Below are positions 16,415-26,954 of a stretch of DNA of 64,000 nt, piece after piece; positions within the stretch are counted from its first letter, which is position 1, and every line of letters starts with the position of its first letter. The notes under the pieces were generated by a model. The model saw nothing but the letters and a program-made list of their open reading frames with translations, had not been told where the DNA came from and searched no databases. Position numbers and translations under genes: made by a program. Origin of the DNA: Novibacillus thermophilus. GTDB lineage: Bacteria > Bacillota > Bacilli > Thermoactinomycetales > Novibacillaceae. The stretch is taken from positions 2,604,001 through 2,668,000 of the forward strand of contig NZ_CP019699.1 in assembly GCF_002005165.1 (NCBI RefSeq), read 5' to 3'.

Positions 16415-19400
16415 TTACTGTGCCTTCTTTAATGATAACAGCGCCTCGACGCCAGGGATCCGGTCGGGGTTGTTTATCATTTCTTTTAATGTGAGACCGT
16501 TAGGCAACGATTTTTGGATGCGTTTAACACCGTTTCTGCCGAGTTTCGCTTCGTTCCATTTTCCGTAGTTGTGAAGTGCAAAGTTGAGGTCGGCATCGTC
16601 CACGATACCGTCGCGATTAATGTCGGCATTCTGAGCCAAGTAATCGCCGTAACGCCCGTCTTCAGCTTTCGCGCCGAGGAACTGTAAAATGACTGCCACG
16701 TCGTATATGTCAATGACATCGTCCCCGTCAACATCACCTGCAAGCTGAAGCCCGAAGTCGATCGTCACGTTGTGAACGGGGACTGCGTTCCCTGCTTCGT
16801 CAGGCGTTGACGTTTCGATCTCTTTTGCCACCCCGGCGAAGTGCCCGGGATAGACAAATTCGACGTCGTATTTTTTGCCTGGTTTTAACCCCTTAATGGA
16901 GAAGGTCCCGTCATCATTCAAATTTGTACTCAAATCCGTTCGGTAACCGTCCAACGGGAGCAGCTCTTCTCCTGTCTCTGCATCCCAAACTCTGATATAG
17001 CTCCGTGTATCGCGGTAATCGATGTCATTTCTCAAATCTCCGTTTTTGTCCAAATACGCTTCCAGGTTGACTCTGCCGGAGAGCGTTGTCGGTTCCGTAT
17101 AAACTTCAACTTCTGCGGTACTGCCCCGCAGCGTTTTTTTGGACAGTGATTGGTCGATGTACTGTGACGTCGTGATCGCAAACGGATAACTTCCTAAATT
17201 ACGCACATCTTTCGATGCGGTAAAGTAAACGTGAACAATGGGGATGTTCCCTGTTGCTCCGCTTACTGGATGCCCGTAGCCAAAATCTTTCGAAAGCGCG
17301 CCTCCCACTTGAATCCAATGGTGTTCGCGCCCGTCTTCATCTGTCCACTTTTCCCCGTCAACGAATGAAGTCGTTACGGTATTAGGAGCTAAGGAACGGA
17401 ATTCTTCCGTAACCTCAACCCGGTCGTACGTGAACACATCGGAAAGGTAGTCAAGCTTAAATTCGCCCGCCACGAGTTTCTCCACCTGGTGCACGGAGAG
17501 CGTCAGCTTCAGTTCGTCCCCGACTGCTACGTCATCTCCGCTGATAGACGTGTCGACATCGTAAACGGCGTCGTACTCCACTTCGTTCACGTTGCCTGCC
17601 TTGTCCGACACCTTTAAAACGAGTTTGCTCTCGCCCGGGGGAGTTTGTCTTTTAGGTGAAACTTAAGTTTATCGTCCGGGGCTCCGTCTGTCGTCAGTTC
17701 GACCCACCCGCTGGACTGTAATTCTCCTCCAGCATAGATCTTGTACTCCATGCTAAGGAACTCCGCCAAATACGGGTCGTTGAAGAACATCCCTCTTATC
17801 ATCTCAACTAAAGGCGAAGACAGAAAACCAGTAATGGAGTTGTCTTCAGTTGCGATCCGACCGTCTGCCCCTAGCTGATCCACTTCTATCGAGGTGGCTT
17901 CGTTGGCGATGAACGTTTGCAAACCCAGTTTGTGTTCATTGTGAAACGCATCATGTGCGACCAGCTCTAACTTGTACCAGCCCGTTGTGACGGTTTTCAC
18001 TTCTCCTGTTTCACGTTCAACGTAACGGCCGTCCCACGTGAACGTGTGTTTCTTTCCTTTTTGGAGCTCGTCTCCTTCCATTGTTTTGATGACCCCGGCC
18101 AACTGACCCTCGCAACGTCTTGCAAGTAGAGGATGGCGTCTGTCATATCTTCGGTTAATTCGTATTGAATGGTTGTCGTTTCGTTGATCCCGTCACCGTT
18201 TAACGAGAGGGACCTTGGGTCAGCGGATATTTCGCGAATGCCTTCGACCAACTGTGCATTGTTGTAAGCAATGTAGGGGATGTGTATACCCGGATGGGTT
18301 CCGTCGACAGGAGTCAGTCTGACATACCCTTCGTAAAATCCTTCGTCCACCGCTCTGTTAACTCTTAGATGGGCGGTCAATGATTCACTGCCGCCAGCCG
18401 GTACGGTCACTTCTTTCTGGTCGAACGTCATGTGAATACTGTTTACGTCGGAGTTGCCTGGGCTGCCTGACCTCGGCAGAAAGTGGTGAATGTCGTAGCT
18501 CACTCTGTACGTGACATCTTGGTCAGACACGTTCTTTAGCAAGACCTGTTGTCCTTTTCCGTCCAGTTCGCGGATCTCGCCAAAGTGGATGGCTCCGGTC
18601 AAATGTTCAACGGACTGATGTTTGTCGTCGTCGAGTGAGTCCTTTGTGTACTCAGCCGTATGCGGTACTTGTGCCAATGCCGGTGTGCGAAGGATCTCCA
18701 ACCCTTGAACGCGCCCTGCTCCGATGTCTAACACGCGGTATGCGCCCTGTTCTTTAGGTGCGATTTGCAAGGCAGTATTCATGAGTGCCGTTTTGACGTC
18801 AAAAGGATCGAATTCCGGCCTTGCTTGCTTTATTAAGGCCGCCATCCCGGCAATGTGAGGTGCTGCCATACTCGTTCCGTCGTAGTACGCGTAAGCCTTT
18901 TTGTCATTTCCGCCAAAGCTTGGCACCGTTGAACGAATGTGAACACCCGGGGCGACGACGTCTGGTTTGATTTCCATGTTGGTGATTACTGGTCCTCTTG
19001 AACTGAAATCGGCCAGTTCGTCTCCGGGGTACGTTTCTGTCAATTCATCCGTTAATTTGAACGTTCGGGGTTTCTTATTCGATCGTTCTGCTAAGGCGGC
19101 GGCGAGTTCCCGTCCGTCATCCCCGCGCATATCAAAAGTGGGGATACCGTCCGGTAGCGGCGCAGGACGATTGATGTGCTCATTGTAGCCGTCAGAGTTG
19201 AAAATAACGACACCTGCTGCCCCCGCCTCTGCTGCCCTCGCGTTTACCTCTTCAAAGTGTGTGACGCCACGCTTTACCAGCACCAACTTGTTCTTAACAT
19301 TTACACCGTCAAAATCTTCAGGTCGGCCCAACCCCAAGTAAACAATCTCTTTTCCTTTAAACAACGATTTTAGATTTTGTGGTTTTTCCTGCATCATCCA

Positions 19401-20510
19401 CAGCAGTGAATATTCTTTCGTTCCCGTTGCGGACGCCTGTCCGGTGAAACGGTACGAATGGATCGGAGGGGTTGAAGCGCCTACTGAAATCCCCAGTGCA
19501 GCCGTCGCCGGGGCACCTACCGACTTTAGACCGGACATTCCCGTATTTCCGTTCGCGACAACGGTTATCACCCCCGCCAGCATCGCGTTGTTAACCGCTC
19601 GACTGGTCGGAGCGTCTGCGTCATTTATATGATTGCCCAGCGACAAATTCACCACATCCACGCCGTCTTCGACAGCACGTTCAATGCCGGCTATGACCCA
19701 CTCGTCCCATCCTCCTTCCGGACCAAGCACACGGTAGACGTACAGGTCGGATTTCGGAGCAACACCGCGAACCCCACCTTTTTCCGGTTTTCCTCGTCCA
19801 GCTATAATGCCCGACACGTGCGTGCCGTGCGTCGTGTTGACCGTTTCATTGCCTTCGTAAGGGTCGTCATCGTTATCGACAAAATCGTAACCGCCTTTAT
19901 ACGCTTTCTTCAGGTCAGGATGATGGTAGTCTATCCCTGTGTCGATGACGCCAATTTTGATACCCTTTCCTTCGAACCCGCGCTTCCAATACTCGTCAGC
20001 TCCGATGAAGGCGGTGCTTTCCTCGGTGTACGGCGTGATGACTTTCGACTTTGTAACGGGAATGGCTTCGACTCTGTTATTGGCATGAACGGCGCGAACC
20101 CCGGCTACTTTTTTTAACTTCGGTACGTCGTTCGCCCTCATTTCAACAGCCGCTCCGCTGAAAACCGTCTTGTACGTTGTCGTGATATTTGCTGAAACAT
20201 TTATTTCGGTTAAACCTTTGCGAAATTTTTTCAATGCCTGCTGTACAGAATCTTCCGCTTTGTCGAAACGCTTTTGTCTGAAGAGACGCTGCACGACGAC
20301 CGGGTCTGTTGTAAATTCTACGATCACCTTGATTGTTTTGTCGGATTTCGTATTGATAGACGGGTCGATCTCAGGTTGTGACAACGAACGGAGGTTGACG
20401 TTTACCTCGTCGTCTTTAGCCGTTGCAGCGTTGATCGGGATCAAAGGGATCAAAAGGATCAGCGCAAGTGCGGTTGAGATAAGTTTTTTTCTCTGTTTTT
20501 TTATGTGCAT
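16415..20510 (-). pseudogene. S8 (subtilisin-like) peptidase with PA, cohesin-like and dockerin-like modules, two frameshifts
   Basis: Reading from 20510: a signal peptide (KKLISTALALILLIPLIPI), an I9-like propeptide, and the subtilase domain with Asp in VIDTGIDYHHPD, His in HGTHVSGIIAG and Ser in DGTSMAAPHIAG. A PA insertion and Fn3-like domains follow. At about 18101-18102 one base is missing: adding one A on the + strand joins VARVS to the next frame. At the G5 run 17637-17641 another single G is missing. With both restored the gene is 1365 codons. The last part has a cohesin-like domain (VGDELKLTLSVHQVEKLVAGEF) and a dockerin-like pair of calcium loops (GDVDGDDVIDIYDVAV, ADINRDGIVDDADLN). 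AGGAGGAG precedes the ATG. Either a recent pseudogene or sequencing errors. Confidence 0.85.
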
Positions 20511-20841
20511 CGTTTCTCCTCCTCATCTTGACTGGTGTCTCACGAAGTCAAAAACTGTACAGGCTACTCCCTTCATCACTCCTTCTACTTCTTTGCACCT
20601 ATTTTCATAGATTTAATTAAACATTTACTATAATTACAAATGTTTATTCGACATATAAGAAATTTTTCCTTTATAAATTTAAAAGTATTGTGATAGATTG
20701 AAGGGATTTTTGTGTGAGCACAATATGAGACCCCGGGGAGATAACCTCGGGGCATGTACTGTTAAGGAAGCTGTCGCAGAAAATGGCGATGCCGGGCTGT
20801 GGCGGCGTGACGTTTCTCACATCCAAGCAACCTGCCTCGCT

Positions 20842-20870
20842 AAAACCCGTCATCGTCCTTTTGACGGGGT
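20842..20870 (-). terminator. Terminator of the LysR gene
   Basis: On the - strand CCCCGTCA, a 9-nt loop and TGACGGG are followed by TTTTAG, directly after the stop codon of the LysR gene. Confidence 0.7.
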
Positions 20871-20876
20871 AGGACA

Positions 20877-21755
20877 TCAGTTTTTCATGCTGATCAAAGA
20901 CTCGATAACCCGCTTGATGGTTTCCTCATCCAGATCGGAGGACCGGTGAACAAGCCACAGATCATTTGTAACCTTTGTTGGAGCACTCCAAAGCTCATGC
21001 AAAGCGCCGGAATAGAGGTCGGATGCAACGAGGTAGTCTGGCAACACACTGACGCCGAGACCTGCTTTCACCATTTCTTTAATCGTTCTTAGATCCGGTA
21101 CGACGTAGTTGGGGCGAATGCCGAGCCGTGTGTGAAACGTTTTAAACCAGAATCTGCGGATAATCGGCAGATCCATGTCGTAACTTAGCCAACGGAAGCT
21201 TTCCAGTACGGAAATGGCCGTTTCTTCTTCGACGATGTTTTCCATTCGCTTCTTGTGAGACCAATCTCCGACAAGCACGAACGATTCGGTGACATATTTC
21301 GTATACACCAACCCGCTTGCAGCGATCTGCTGCGTCGCAATGACCAGGTCCAGCTCCCCCTTTCTTAAACGATCAAGTAACGGCCTCGTAAGGCCGAGAA
21401 TCACCTCCAGATCCAAGTCGGTTCGGTTCCATCTGGGAGCGATCCGCTCGTGAAAGTATTCCGGAGGTGCTCCTAGCCGGACAACGGAGGGATGAGGGGA
21501 GTGGATGAAGCTGCCCGTCACTTTCTCCAATCGATCGACTGCTTTTACCACCTGATTGTACAAATCCTTCCCTTTCTCCGTCGGAATCATCTGCCTTGGC
21601 CCTCTATGAAACAAGCGTTCCCCGATCTCGGCTTCCAAAGAAGCGAGATGCTGACTTAAAGCGGGCTGAGTCATGGATCGATGGCGGGCGGCCGTAGAGA
21701 CTGATCCTAGTCGGTAAATGGCGACAAACGAGCGAAACCATTCAAAATCTGCCAT
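20877..21755 (-). CDS. LysR-family transcriptional regulator
   Basis: 292 residues. The N-terminal winged helix-turn-helix is FRSFVAIYRLGSVSTAARHR followed by MTQPALSQHLASLE, the standard LysR recognition helix. The C-terminal part is a periplasmic-binding-like effector domain (ELDLVIATQQI, then GLGVSVLPDYLV). It is transcribed divergently from the PfpI/DJ-1 gene with a 115-bp shared intergenic region, so that gene is its most likely target. The effector is unknown. Confidence 0.9.
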   Translation of the reverse strand: MADFEWFRSFVAIYRLGSVSTAARHRSMTQPALSQHLASLEAEIGERLFHRGPRQMIPTEKGKDLYNQVVKAVDRLEKVTGSFIHSPHPSVVRLGAPPEYFHERIAPRWNRTDLDLEVILGLTRPLLDRLRKGELDLVIATQQIAASGLVYTKYVTESFVLVGDWSHKKRMENIVEEETAISVLESFRWLSYDMDLPIIRRFWFKTFHTRLGIRPNYVVPDLRTIKEMVKAGLGVSVLPDYLVASDLYSGALHELWSAPTKVTNDLWLVHRSSDLDEETIKRVIESLISMKN

Positions 21756-21789
21756 AAAAATATTTATACCACCTTTATGAAAAAATTAT

Positions 21790-21818
21790 TTGTATTATAC
21801 CATGAACGTCAATATAAT
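21790..21818 (+). promoter_or_regulatory. Promoter of the PfpI/DJ-1 gene
   Basis: TTGTAT, a 17-bp spacer and TATAAT lie in the LysR/PfpI intergenic region, 53 bp before the PfpI-type start. The -35 is weak, compatible with activation by the divergent regulator. Confidence 0.6.
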
Positions 21819-21870
21819 AGGGACGTAACCACTTAAAATTTCCATATTCATCTAATATGGTGGGGGAGGA

Positions 21871-22542
21871 ATGATCGAAATGGCCAAATCCATTCTTGTC
21901 GTGTTAACGAGTCATGAGAGGATGAGCGATCATCATAAAACCGGCATCTGGCTGTCCGAATTTGCCGAGCCTTACGAAGTGTTTAAGGAAGCGGGATTTG
22001 ACATTACGGTAGCCAGCATAAAAGGCGGAAAGGCACCGATCGATCCGCGAAGCATCAGTGACGACGCCAGAGCCAAGTGGGGGGCGATCATCAGGGTTGC
22101 GGAACAAACGATTCCGATTGACAGTGTCACATCGGAAGGTTTCGATGCGATTTTTATGCCGGGAGGACATGGAACGATGTTCGACTTGCCGGATGACGCC
22201 AAACTGCAGTCTCTGATCGCCGAATTTGCAGAAACGGATCGTATCGTTGGCGCTGTGTGCCATGGTCCTGCCGCACTGGTGAAAGTAAAATTGTCGAACG
22301 GGGACTACTTGGTGAAGGGCAAACAAGTGACCGGTTTTACGAATGAGGAGGAAAGGGCCTCTACATTTGACAAATATATGCCGTTCTTGCTGGAAGACGC
22401 CCTTCGTCAGGCCGGCGCCCAATTTATCGGGAAACCGAAATGGACCGAGCACGTCGTTGCAGACGGTAAACTGGTAACGGGTCAAAACCCCCAATCCAGC
22501 GAAAGCATTGCCCGCACAATTAAAGCAATGCTACAAAACTGA
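21871..22542 (+). CDS. DJ-1/PfpI (Hsp31-like) family protein
   Basis: 223 residues; ATG at 21871 or, more likely, 21880 (MAKSILVVLTSHE), behind GGGGGAGG. The nucleophile elbow is GAVCHGPAAL with Cys in the usual DJ-1 position, and the upstream Glu-containing loop SEFAEPYEVFKEAG and MPGGHGTMFDLPD match class I glutamine-amidotransferase-like chaperone/glyoxalase III members. Likely roles are methylglyoxal detoxification or protein deglycation (inference from family). It is controlled, probably, by the divergent LysR protein, and ends at a strong terminator. Confidence 0.85.
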   Translation: MIEMAKSILVVLTSHERMSDHHKTGIWLSEFAEPYEVFKEAGFDITVASIKGGKAPIDPRSISDDARAKWGAIIRVAEQTIPIDSVTSEGFDAIFMPGGHGTMFDLPDDAKLQSLIAEFAETDRIVGAVCHGPAALVKVKLSNGDYLVKGKQVTGFTNEEERASTFDKYMPFLLEDALRQAGAQFIGKPKWTEHVVADGKLVTGQNPQSSESIARTIKAMLQN

Positions 22543-22556
22543 AGTTTGCAAGATCG

Positions 22557-22583
22557 GAGCCGTTAGCGATAACGGCTTTTTTC
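22557..22583 (+). terminator. Rho-independent terminator
   Basis: AGCCGTTA, GCGA loop, TAACGGCT, then TTTTTTC, downstream of the PfpI-type gene. Confidence 0.9.
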
Positions 22584-22803
22584 TTTGTATGGGCGGTTTC
22601 TCCTCTGTCTGCATGCCAAAACCGTCAGAAAACCAGTTCCCTTCTTGCCTCGAAGCACATCAGTAAGTTTTTCAGACGGAAAACGGAGACGTTGTCAAAT
22701 GTTACGTTCGCCTGATTTTTACCGCAAATGCATCTGATATCTGCATTCACCGCCCAGGCGTTTTTGATTAAAATAGTAATATATGGAAGTTGAGAACATC
22801 GCA

Positions 22804-22830
22804 TTTTTGAACAATCCTCTCTGTTTTTTT
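22804..22830 (+). promoter_or_regulatory. Putative operator upstream of the sensor kinase gene (copy 1)
   Basis: TTTTTGAACAATC, four variable bases, then CTGTTTTTT. The same block with three mismatches recurs at 25503-25529 before the sugar-binding-protein gene. This is a good candidate for the binding site of the AraC-type response regulator encoded between them. The rest of the 22584-22940 interval holds no gene that I can see. Confidence 0.5.
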
Positions 22831-22940
22831 GTGTTCTGCTCTTAAGGGATCAAGTAAAATTACATTAATGTAAGTACTATGACTGCAAAGGGAGTGGTAA
22901 CTTTCAGTTGACTGTAGGCTTATGGAAGGGGGAGTGGCAA

Positions 22941-24722
22941 TTGCTCCAAAAAATGAAAGCGCTGTACTGTAATCTGAGAATTAAGCACAAAATGTTTTTA
23001 TTAATTTCCTTCGTGTTACTCGTATTCAGTACCGGTGCTCTCGCACTTCTCCAATACGCCTTCAACGTTTACAACGCTGAAATTTATCGGCAATCGGCCC
23101 AATCGCTCAGTGTGTCCTCCAGCTCCATCGAAAATGAACTGAGGAAAATGGAAAGACTGTCCTATCGCATTGCCACCGACCAGTATGTGCAATCGTACTT
23201 GTTGCGTTTAAGGGACAGTGAAACCAAATACGAACGCTACAGTGTCGGGATGGACCTGCGGAGACGGCTGTTAGAGATCGGCGCATTGGATAAATACGTC
23301 CGGTCGATCCAAGTGTACGATGTACATGACAAGGAATATGCCACAGGTAATAAAGTGGTCACGCTATCGCGCGACCGCTGGCAGCAGATAAAGGAAGCAT
23401 CGGCCGCTGAACAGGGAGGTGTAAAGTGGATTTTCCCCGATGAAACAGACAGCGCATTCGTTGCCGCGAGGAGTGTGCGCTCTTATTTAGATGCATCGTT
23501 GGACCACATAGGGACGATCGCGGTGCGCATTGACTTCGAAGCGATTGTGGCCAACTTCTCCAGCACTTTCAACGAGGAAGGGGCCCGGCTCGTGATCTTT
23601 GATGAAGGTGAGAGACGGGTTTATCCGGTAGACGAATCACTGTCAGCGGGACATATGCCGCGTATGGGCCATAAAGGGTATGCATTGATCAAGGATGAGG
23701 GGAAAAGGTACTTTACGACGTATCATCCCGCCGATCACACGAAGTGGACGTATATGGTCGTAACGCCTTACGACAGCCTGTTTACAGCGATCATGTCTGT
23801 CAGGAAAGTCGTGTTAGCCACTTTTGCCACATTGTTTTTGTTAGTCATGTTTGTGGGGATGCGTTTTGCCGGTGGGTTGACAGGTCCTATTGAAAGTTTA
23901 AACAGGAAGATGAAGCAGGTTGAGACAGGCGACTTCGAATACAGTGACGAGGAAGACGATGTTCCTTTTTCCGGAGATGAAACCGGCCAAATGCATCACA
24001 ACTTCAATCACATGATGCAGCGAATTAACCGCTTGATAGAAGAAAATTACAAGAAACAGCTCGTCATTAAAGACGCTGAATACAAAACGTTGCAAGCGCA
24101 AGTGAATCCGCATTTTTTGTACAATACGTTGGAATCGATCAACTGGGCAGCAAAGGTCGCAGGTCACGAGAAAATTTCCAGCATGGCGGAATCCCTCGGT
24201 TACATTCTGCATTCCTCAATGAGTATGAAAGAATTACTGATTCCATTACAGCAAGAGTTAAAGATTGTGGAGAACTATATTACGATTCAAAAGTATCGCT
24301 TTGAGGACCGGCTCCTTTTTTACAACCAGGTTCCCGACAGCATGCTTCATTACCAAGTGCCCAAATTCAGCTTACAGCCGTTGGTCGAGAATGCGATCCG
24401 CCACGGTTTGGAACGGATGGTCGGCACGTGTACGATCGCCATTTTCGCCAAAATAGAAAATGAACGGCTTGTCATGACGGTGAAGGATAACGGCCCCGGG
24501 ATAGAGCAACCGCTGTTACGCCAGTTAACAGCGGGACAATACAAGTCAAAAGGGACCGGAATCGGACTGAACAACATTCACGAACGGATTCAAATCGTGT
24601 TCGGTGAGCCGTACGGGATCGAAGTTGTGAGTGAGAAATATAAAGGTACGGAAGTACGCGTTGTATTACCTTGTGAGGGGGGAAAGTCGCGCGATGTACA
24701 AGGTTTTACTCGTAGACGATGA
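22941..24722 (+). CDS. YesM-type sensor histidine kinase
   Basis: About 593 residues from the TTG at 22941, which follows GGAAGGGGGAG; an upstream TTG (22908) is in frame but lacks a site. A first membrane helix (MFLLISFVLLVFSTGALALL), an extracytoplasmic sensor domain, a second helix near residue 290, a HAMP segment (GPIESLNRKMKQVETGDF), the His_kinase box LQAQVNPHFLYNTLESINW with the phospho-acceptor His, and a HATPase end (VENAIRHGL, GIGLNNIHERI). It senses, probably, an extracellular carbohydrate and phosphorylates the next protein. The 3' end overlaps the regulator gene by 29 bp. Confidence 0.9.
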   Translation: MLQKMKALYCNLRIKHKMFLLISFVLLVFSTGALALLQYAFNVYNAEIYRQSAQSLSVSSSSIENELRKMERLSYRIATDQYVQSYLLRLRDSETKYERYSVGMDLRRRLLEIGALDKYVRSIQVYDVHDKEYATGNKVVTLSRDRWQQIKEASAAEQGGVKWIFPDETDSAFVAARSVRSYLDASLDHIGTIAVRIDFEAIVANFSSTFNEEGARLVIFDEGERRVYPVDESLSAGHMPRMGHKGYALIKDEGKRYFTTYHPADHTKWTYMVVTPYDSLFTAIMSVRKVVLATFATLFLLVMFVGMRFAGGLTGPIESLNRKMKQVETGDFEYSDEEDDVPFSGDETGQMHHNFNHMMQRINRLIEENYKKQLVIKDAEYKTLQAQVNPHFLYNTLESINWAAKVAGHEKISSMAESLGYILHSSMSMKELLIPLQQELKIVENYITIQKYRFEDRLLFYNQVPDSMLHYQVPKFSLQPLVENAIRHGLERMVGTCTIAIFAKIENERLVMTVKDNGPGIEQPLLRQLTAGQYKSKGTGIGLNNIHERIQIVFGEPYGIEVVSEKYKGTEVRVVLPCEGGKSRDVQGFTRRR

Positions 24723-25494
24723 GAGGACGATCGTCGAGGGAATCTCTCAAATCGTCGACTGGGAGAATCAAGGTGTCACCTTAGCCGGTACGGCAGGAAA
24801 CGGATTGGAAGCGATGCATTTTATTTCCAAACATCGACCAGATATCGTGATCAGTGACATCCGCATGCCGGGCTTGGACGGAATCGAGCTCATCCGAAAA
24901 AGCAGTCGGCTGTTCCCATCGATGAAATGGATTTTTTTATCGGGTTTTAACGAATTCGACTACGCGAGGCAAGTGATGCGCTACGGAGTGAGGCACTACT
25001 TGTTAAAACCGTGCAATGAAAAGACGATTACCTCTGCTCTAAGAGAGATTGTACAGGAATTGCGACAACAACAGAGGCAAGGGATGTACGTCAAACGCTT
25101 GGAAGCGCAATTAAACAAATTGCAGAGAGACCCTGAAAGAGCGTCTTCCAACAGCCGAGCGTATTCGCCGACTGTCAGGAAGATGATGGTCGCCGTTCAA
25201 GAAAATCTGGACAACCCGCACTTATCCTTGCAATGGCTGGCGAGTGAAAAGCTGTACATGAACGCTGACTACCTGGGGAAGCTGTTCAAGAAAGAAGTAG
25301 GAGAAAAGTTTTCCACCTATGTTGCAAGGGAAAGAGTAGAAGCAGCCATTAAAATGATGGCACAGGAAGACGACCTTAAAGTGTTCGAACTGGCGGAAAG
25401 GGTGGGATACGGGCATAATCCCCAGTACTTCAGCCGAATGTTCAAAAATATCGCCGGGTGCAGTCCTTCAGAGCTGATGAAATCACCTGAATAA
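24694..25494 (+). CDS. YesN-type response regulator with AraC DNA-binding domain
   Basis: 266 residues from the ATG at 24694, placed after GAGGGGGGAAAG; the frame extends further upstream without a ribosome site. The receiver domain begins YKVLLVDDERTIVEG, with the phospho-acceptor Asp in VISDIRMPGLDGI and the conserved Lys in YLLKPCNE. The C-terminal AraC domain has two helix-turn-helices (LSLQWLASEKLYMNADYLGKL and VFELAERVGYGHNPQYFSRMF). Partner of the preceding kinase and probable activator of the ABC transporter genes that follow. Confidence 0.92.
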   Translation: MYKVLLVDDERTIVEGISQIVDWENQGVTLAGTAGNGLEAMHFISKHRPDIVISDIRMPGLDGIELIRKSSRLFPSMKWIFLSGFNEFDYARQVMRYGVRHYLLKPCNEKTITSALREIVQELRQQQRQGMYVKRLEAQLNKLQRDPERASSNSRAYSPTVRKMMVAVQENLDNPHLSLQWLASEKLYMNADYLGKLFKKEVGEKFSTYVARERVEAAIKMMAQEDDLKVFELAERVGYGHNPQYFSRMFKNIAGCSPSELMKSPE

Positions 25495-25502
25495 AGCCTC
25501 TC

Positions 25503-25529
25503 TTTTTTGAACAATCGCCCCTGTTTTTT
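25503..25529 (+). promoter_or_regulatory. Putative operator upstream of the sugar-binding-protein gene (copy 2)
   Basis: TTTTTTGAACAATC, then GCCC, then CTGTTTTTT. It matches the block at 22804-22830 and lies about 75-100 bp before the solute-binding-protein start, the usual position for an activator site. Confidence 0.5.
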
Positions 25530-25565
25530 CGATTCCGGTATCTCGGCGCAACGATAAAATAAAAT

Positions 25566-25579
25566 TGTAAGCGTTATGA
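25566..25579 (+). promoter_or_regulatory. Probable cre site (CcpA)
   Basis: TGTAAGCGTTATGA matches the catabolite-responsive element consensus TGWAANCGNTNWCA at 13 of 14 positions. It lies between the likely promoter and the start of the sugar-binding-protein gene, consistent with CcpA repression. Confidence 0.6.
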
Positions 25580-25601
25580 ATTAAAAAGGGAGGTAAAGAT
25601 C

Positions 25602-26915
25602 ATGGTGAAAACGTTGCGGCTACCACTGATGATCGCGCTTTGTATACTCTTGGTTACAGCCTGCAGCAGTAGCTCGGAAGACGCCTCCGGAGACGGGAGA
25701 AATGGTGACGGCGGGAGCAGTAAAGGAGAAGATGAACAAATCACGCTCCGAATGACGTGGTGGGGGGACCAGCCAAGACACGATTACACGCTTGAGGTCA
25801 TTGAGTTGTACCAAGAACAAAATCCGGGGGTGAAAATTGAAGCAGAATACGCCAGTTGGGATGATTACTGGCAAAAGTTGGCTCCACAAGCGGCGGCCAA
25901 TGAGTTACCGGACATTATTCAAATGGATCTTTCGTACATCTCCCAGTATGCGCAAAACAATCAACTGGCAGATTTGTCACCCTACGTCGGTGAACAGATT
26001 GATGTGTCGAACATGGCCGACACGATTGTATCCGCGGGTGAAATAGACGGTGGTTTGTACGGATTTAACACCGGCGTCAATGCAGTAGGTTTCAACTATG
26101 ATCCGGCGGCACTGGAGAAGATTGGCATAGATTCTCTGCCAGAAGACTGGACTTGGGATGACTACATTGAAATTTCTGACAAGGCAGCAGACGCCGGTAT
26201 TTACTTTGATTCAGGCATGCAGCCGGACGTGTTTTTTAACTATTACCTCCGCACACACGGTCAAAGGTTGTATGCGGAGGACGGCAGCGGTTTAGGTTAC
26301 GATGACGATCAGTTGTTTGTCGATTTCTTCTCCATGTTGGTGGATCGAGTAGAAAAAAAGGCCACACCAACACCTGATTTTTTGGCCCAGCTGAGTGGCG
26401 TTGAAGACGATCCCGTCGTGAAACAGGAGGGAGTCGGGATCTGGCAATGGTCAAACCAGTTTGTCGGCTTACAACAAGTGGCTGACAGACCGATGGCTAT
26501 CCATCCGATGCCGGGCCCGAATGTTGCAGAAGGTCTGTTTTTGAAGCCGAGCATGTATTTTTCAGTGTCGGAAAATTCGGAGCATAAAGAGGCTGCGGCT
26601 GAGTTTATCAATTTCTTCGTTAACGATGTTGAAGCGAACAAGTTGATCCTCGGCGATCGCGGTGTCCCCGGTTCTTCTGTCGTAAAAGAAGCGCTAAAAG
26701 AAGAGTTGTCGGAAGCGCAAGTGGAAGTGTTCGAGTACATCGAGTGGGCGGAACAAAACAGTTCGCCTATGGGCGCGCCAGACCCCGCTCAAGCGGGTGA
26801 AATCATTGAGTTGCTCGATAGTTTGTCGGAGCAAATGATGTACGGTGAGATCAGTCCGCAAGATGCGGCTAAAGATTTTCGCAATCAAGCAGAAAGCATA
26901 CTGTCGCAAAATTAA
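25602..26915 (+). CDS. Sugar ABC transporter, solute-binding lipoprotein
   Basis: 437 residues. The signal peptide ends in the lipobox LLVTAC, so it is membrane-anchored by lipidated Cys, followed by a Ser/Gly/Asp-rich linker. The body is an extracellular solute-binding protein family 1 member (TLRMTWWGDQPRHDYTLEVI, ADLSPYVGEQI, YGFNTGVNAVGFNYDP). Captures a mono- or oligosaccharide and delivers it to the two downstream permeases. A strong AAGGGAGGT site precedes the ATG, and a hairpin separates it from the permease genes. The substrate is not identifiable. Confidence 0.92.
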   Translation: MVKTLRLPLMIALCILLVTACSSSSEDASGDGRNGDGGSSKGEDEQITLRMTWWGDQPRHDYTLEVIELYQEQNPGVKIEAEYASWDDYWQKLAPQAAANELPDIIQMDLSYISQYAQNNQLADLSPYVGEQIDVSNMADTIVSAGEIDGGLYGFNTGVNAVGFNYDPAALEKIGIDSLPEDWTWDDYIEISDKAADAGIYFDSGMQPDVFFNYYLRTHGQRLYAEDGSGLGYDDDQLFVDFFSMLVDRVEKKATPTPDFLAQLSGVEDDPVVKQEGVGIWQWSNQFVGLQQVADRPMAIHPMPGPNVAEGLFLKPSMYFSVSENSEHKEAAAEFINFFVNDVEANKLILGDRGVPGSSVVKEALKEELSEAQVEVFEYIEWAEQNSSPMGAPDPAQAGEIIELLDSLSEQMMYGEISPQDAAKDFRNQAESILSQN

Positions 26916-26954
26916 GTCTTATGACATGTATGCCACTTAGTGGCGTGTACCTTT

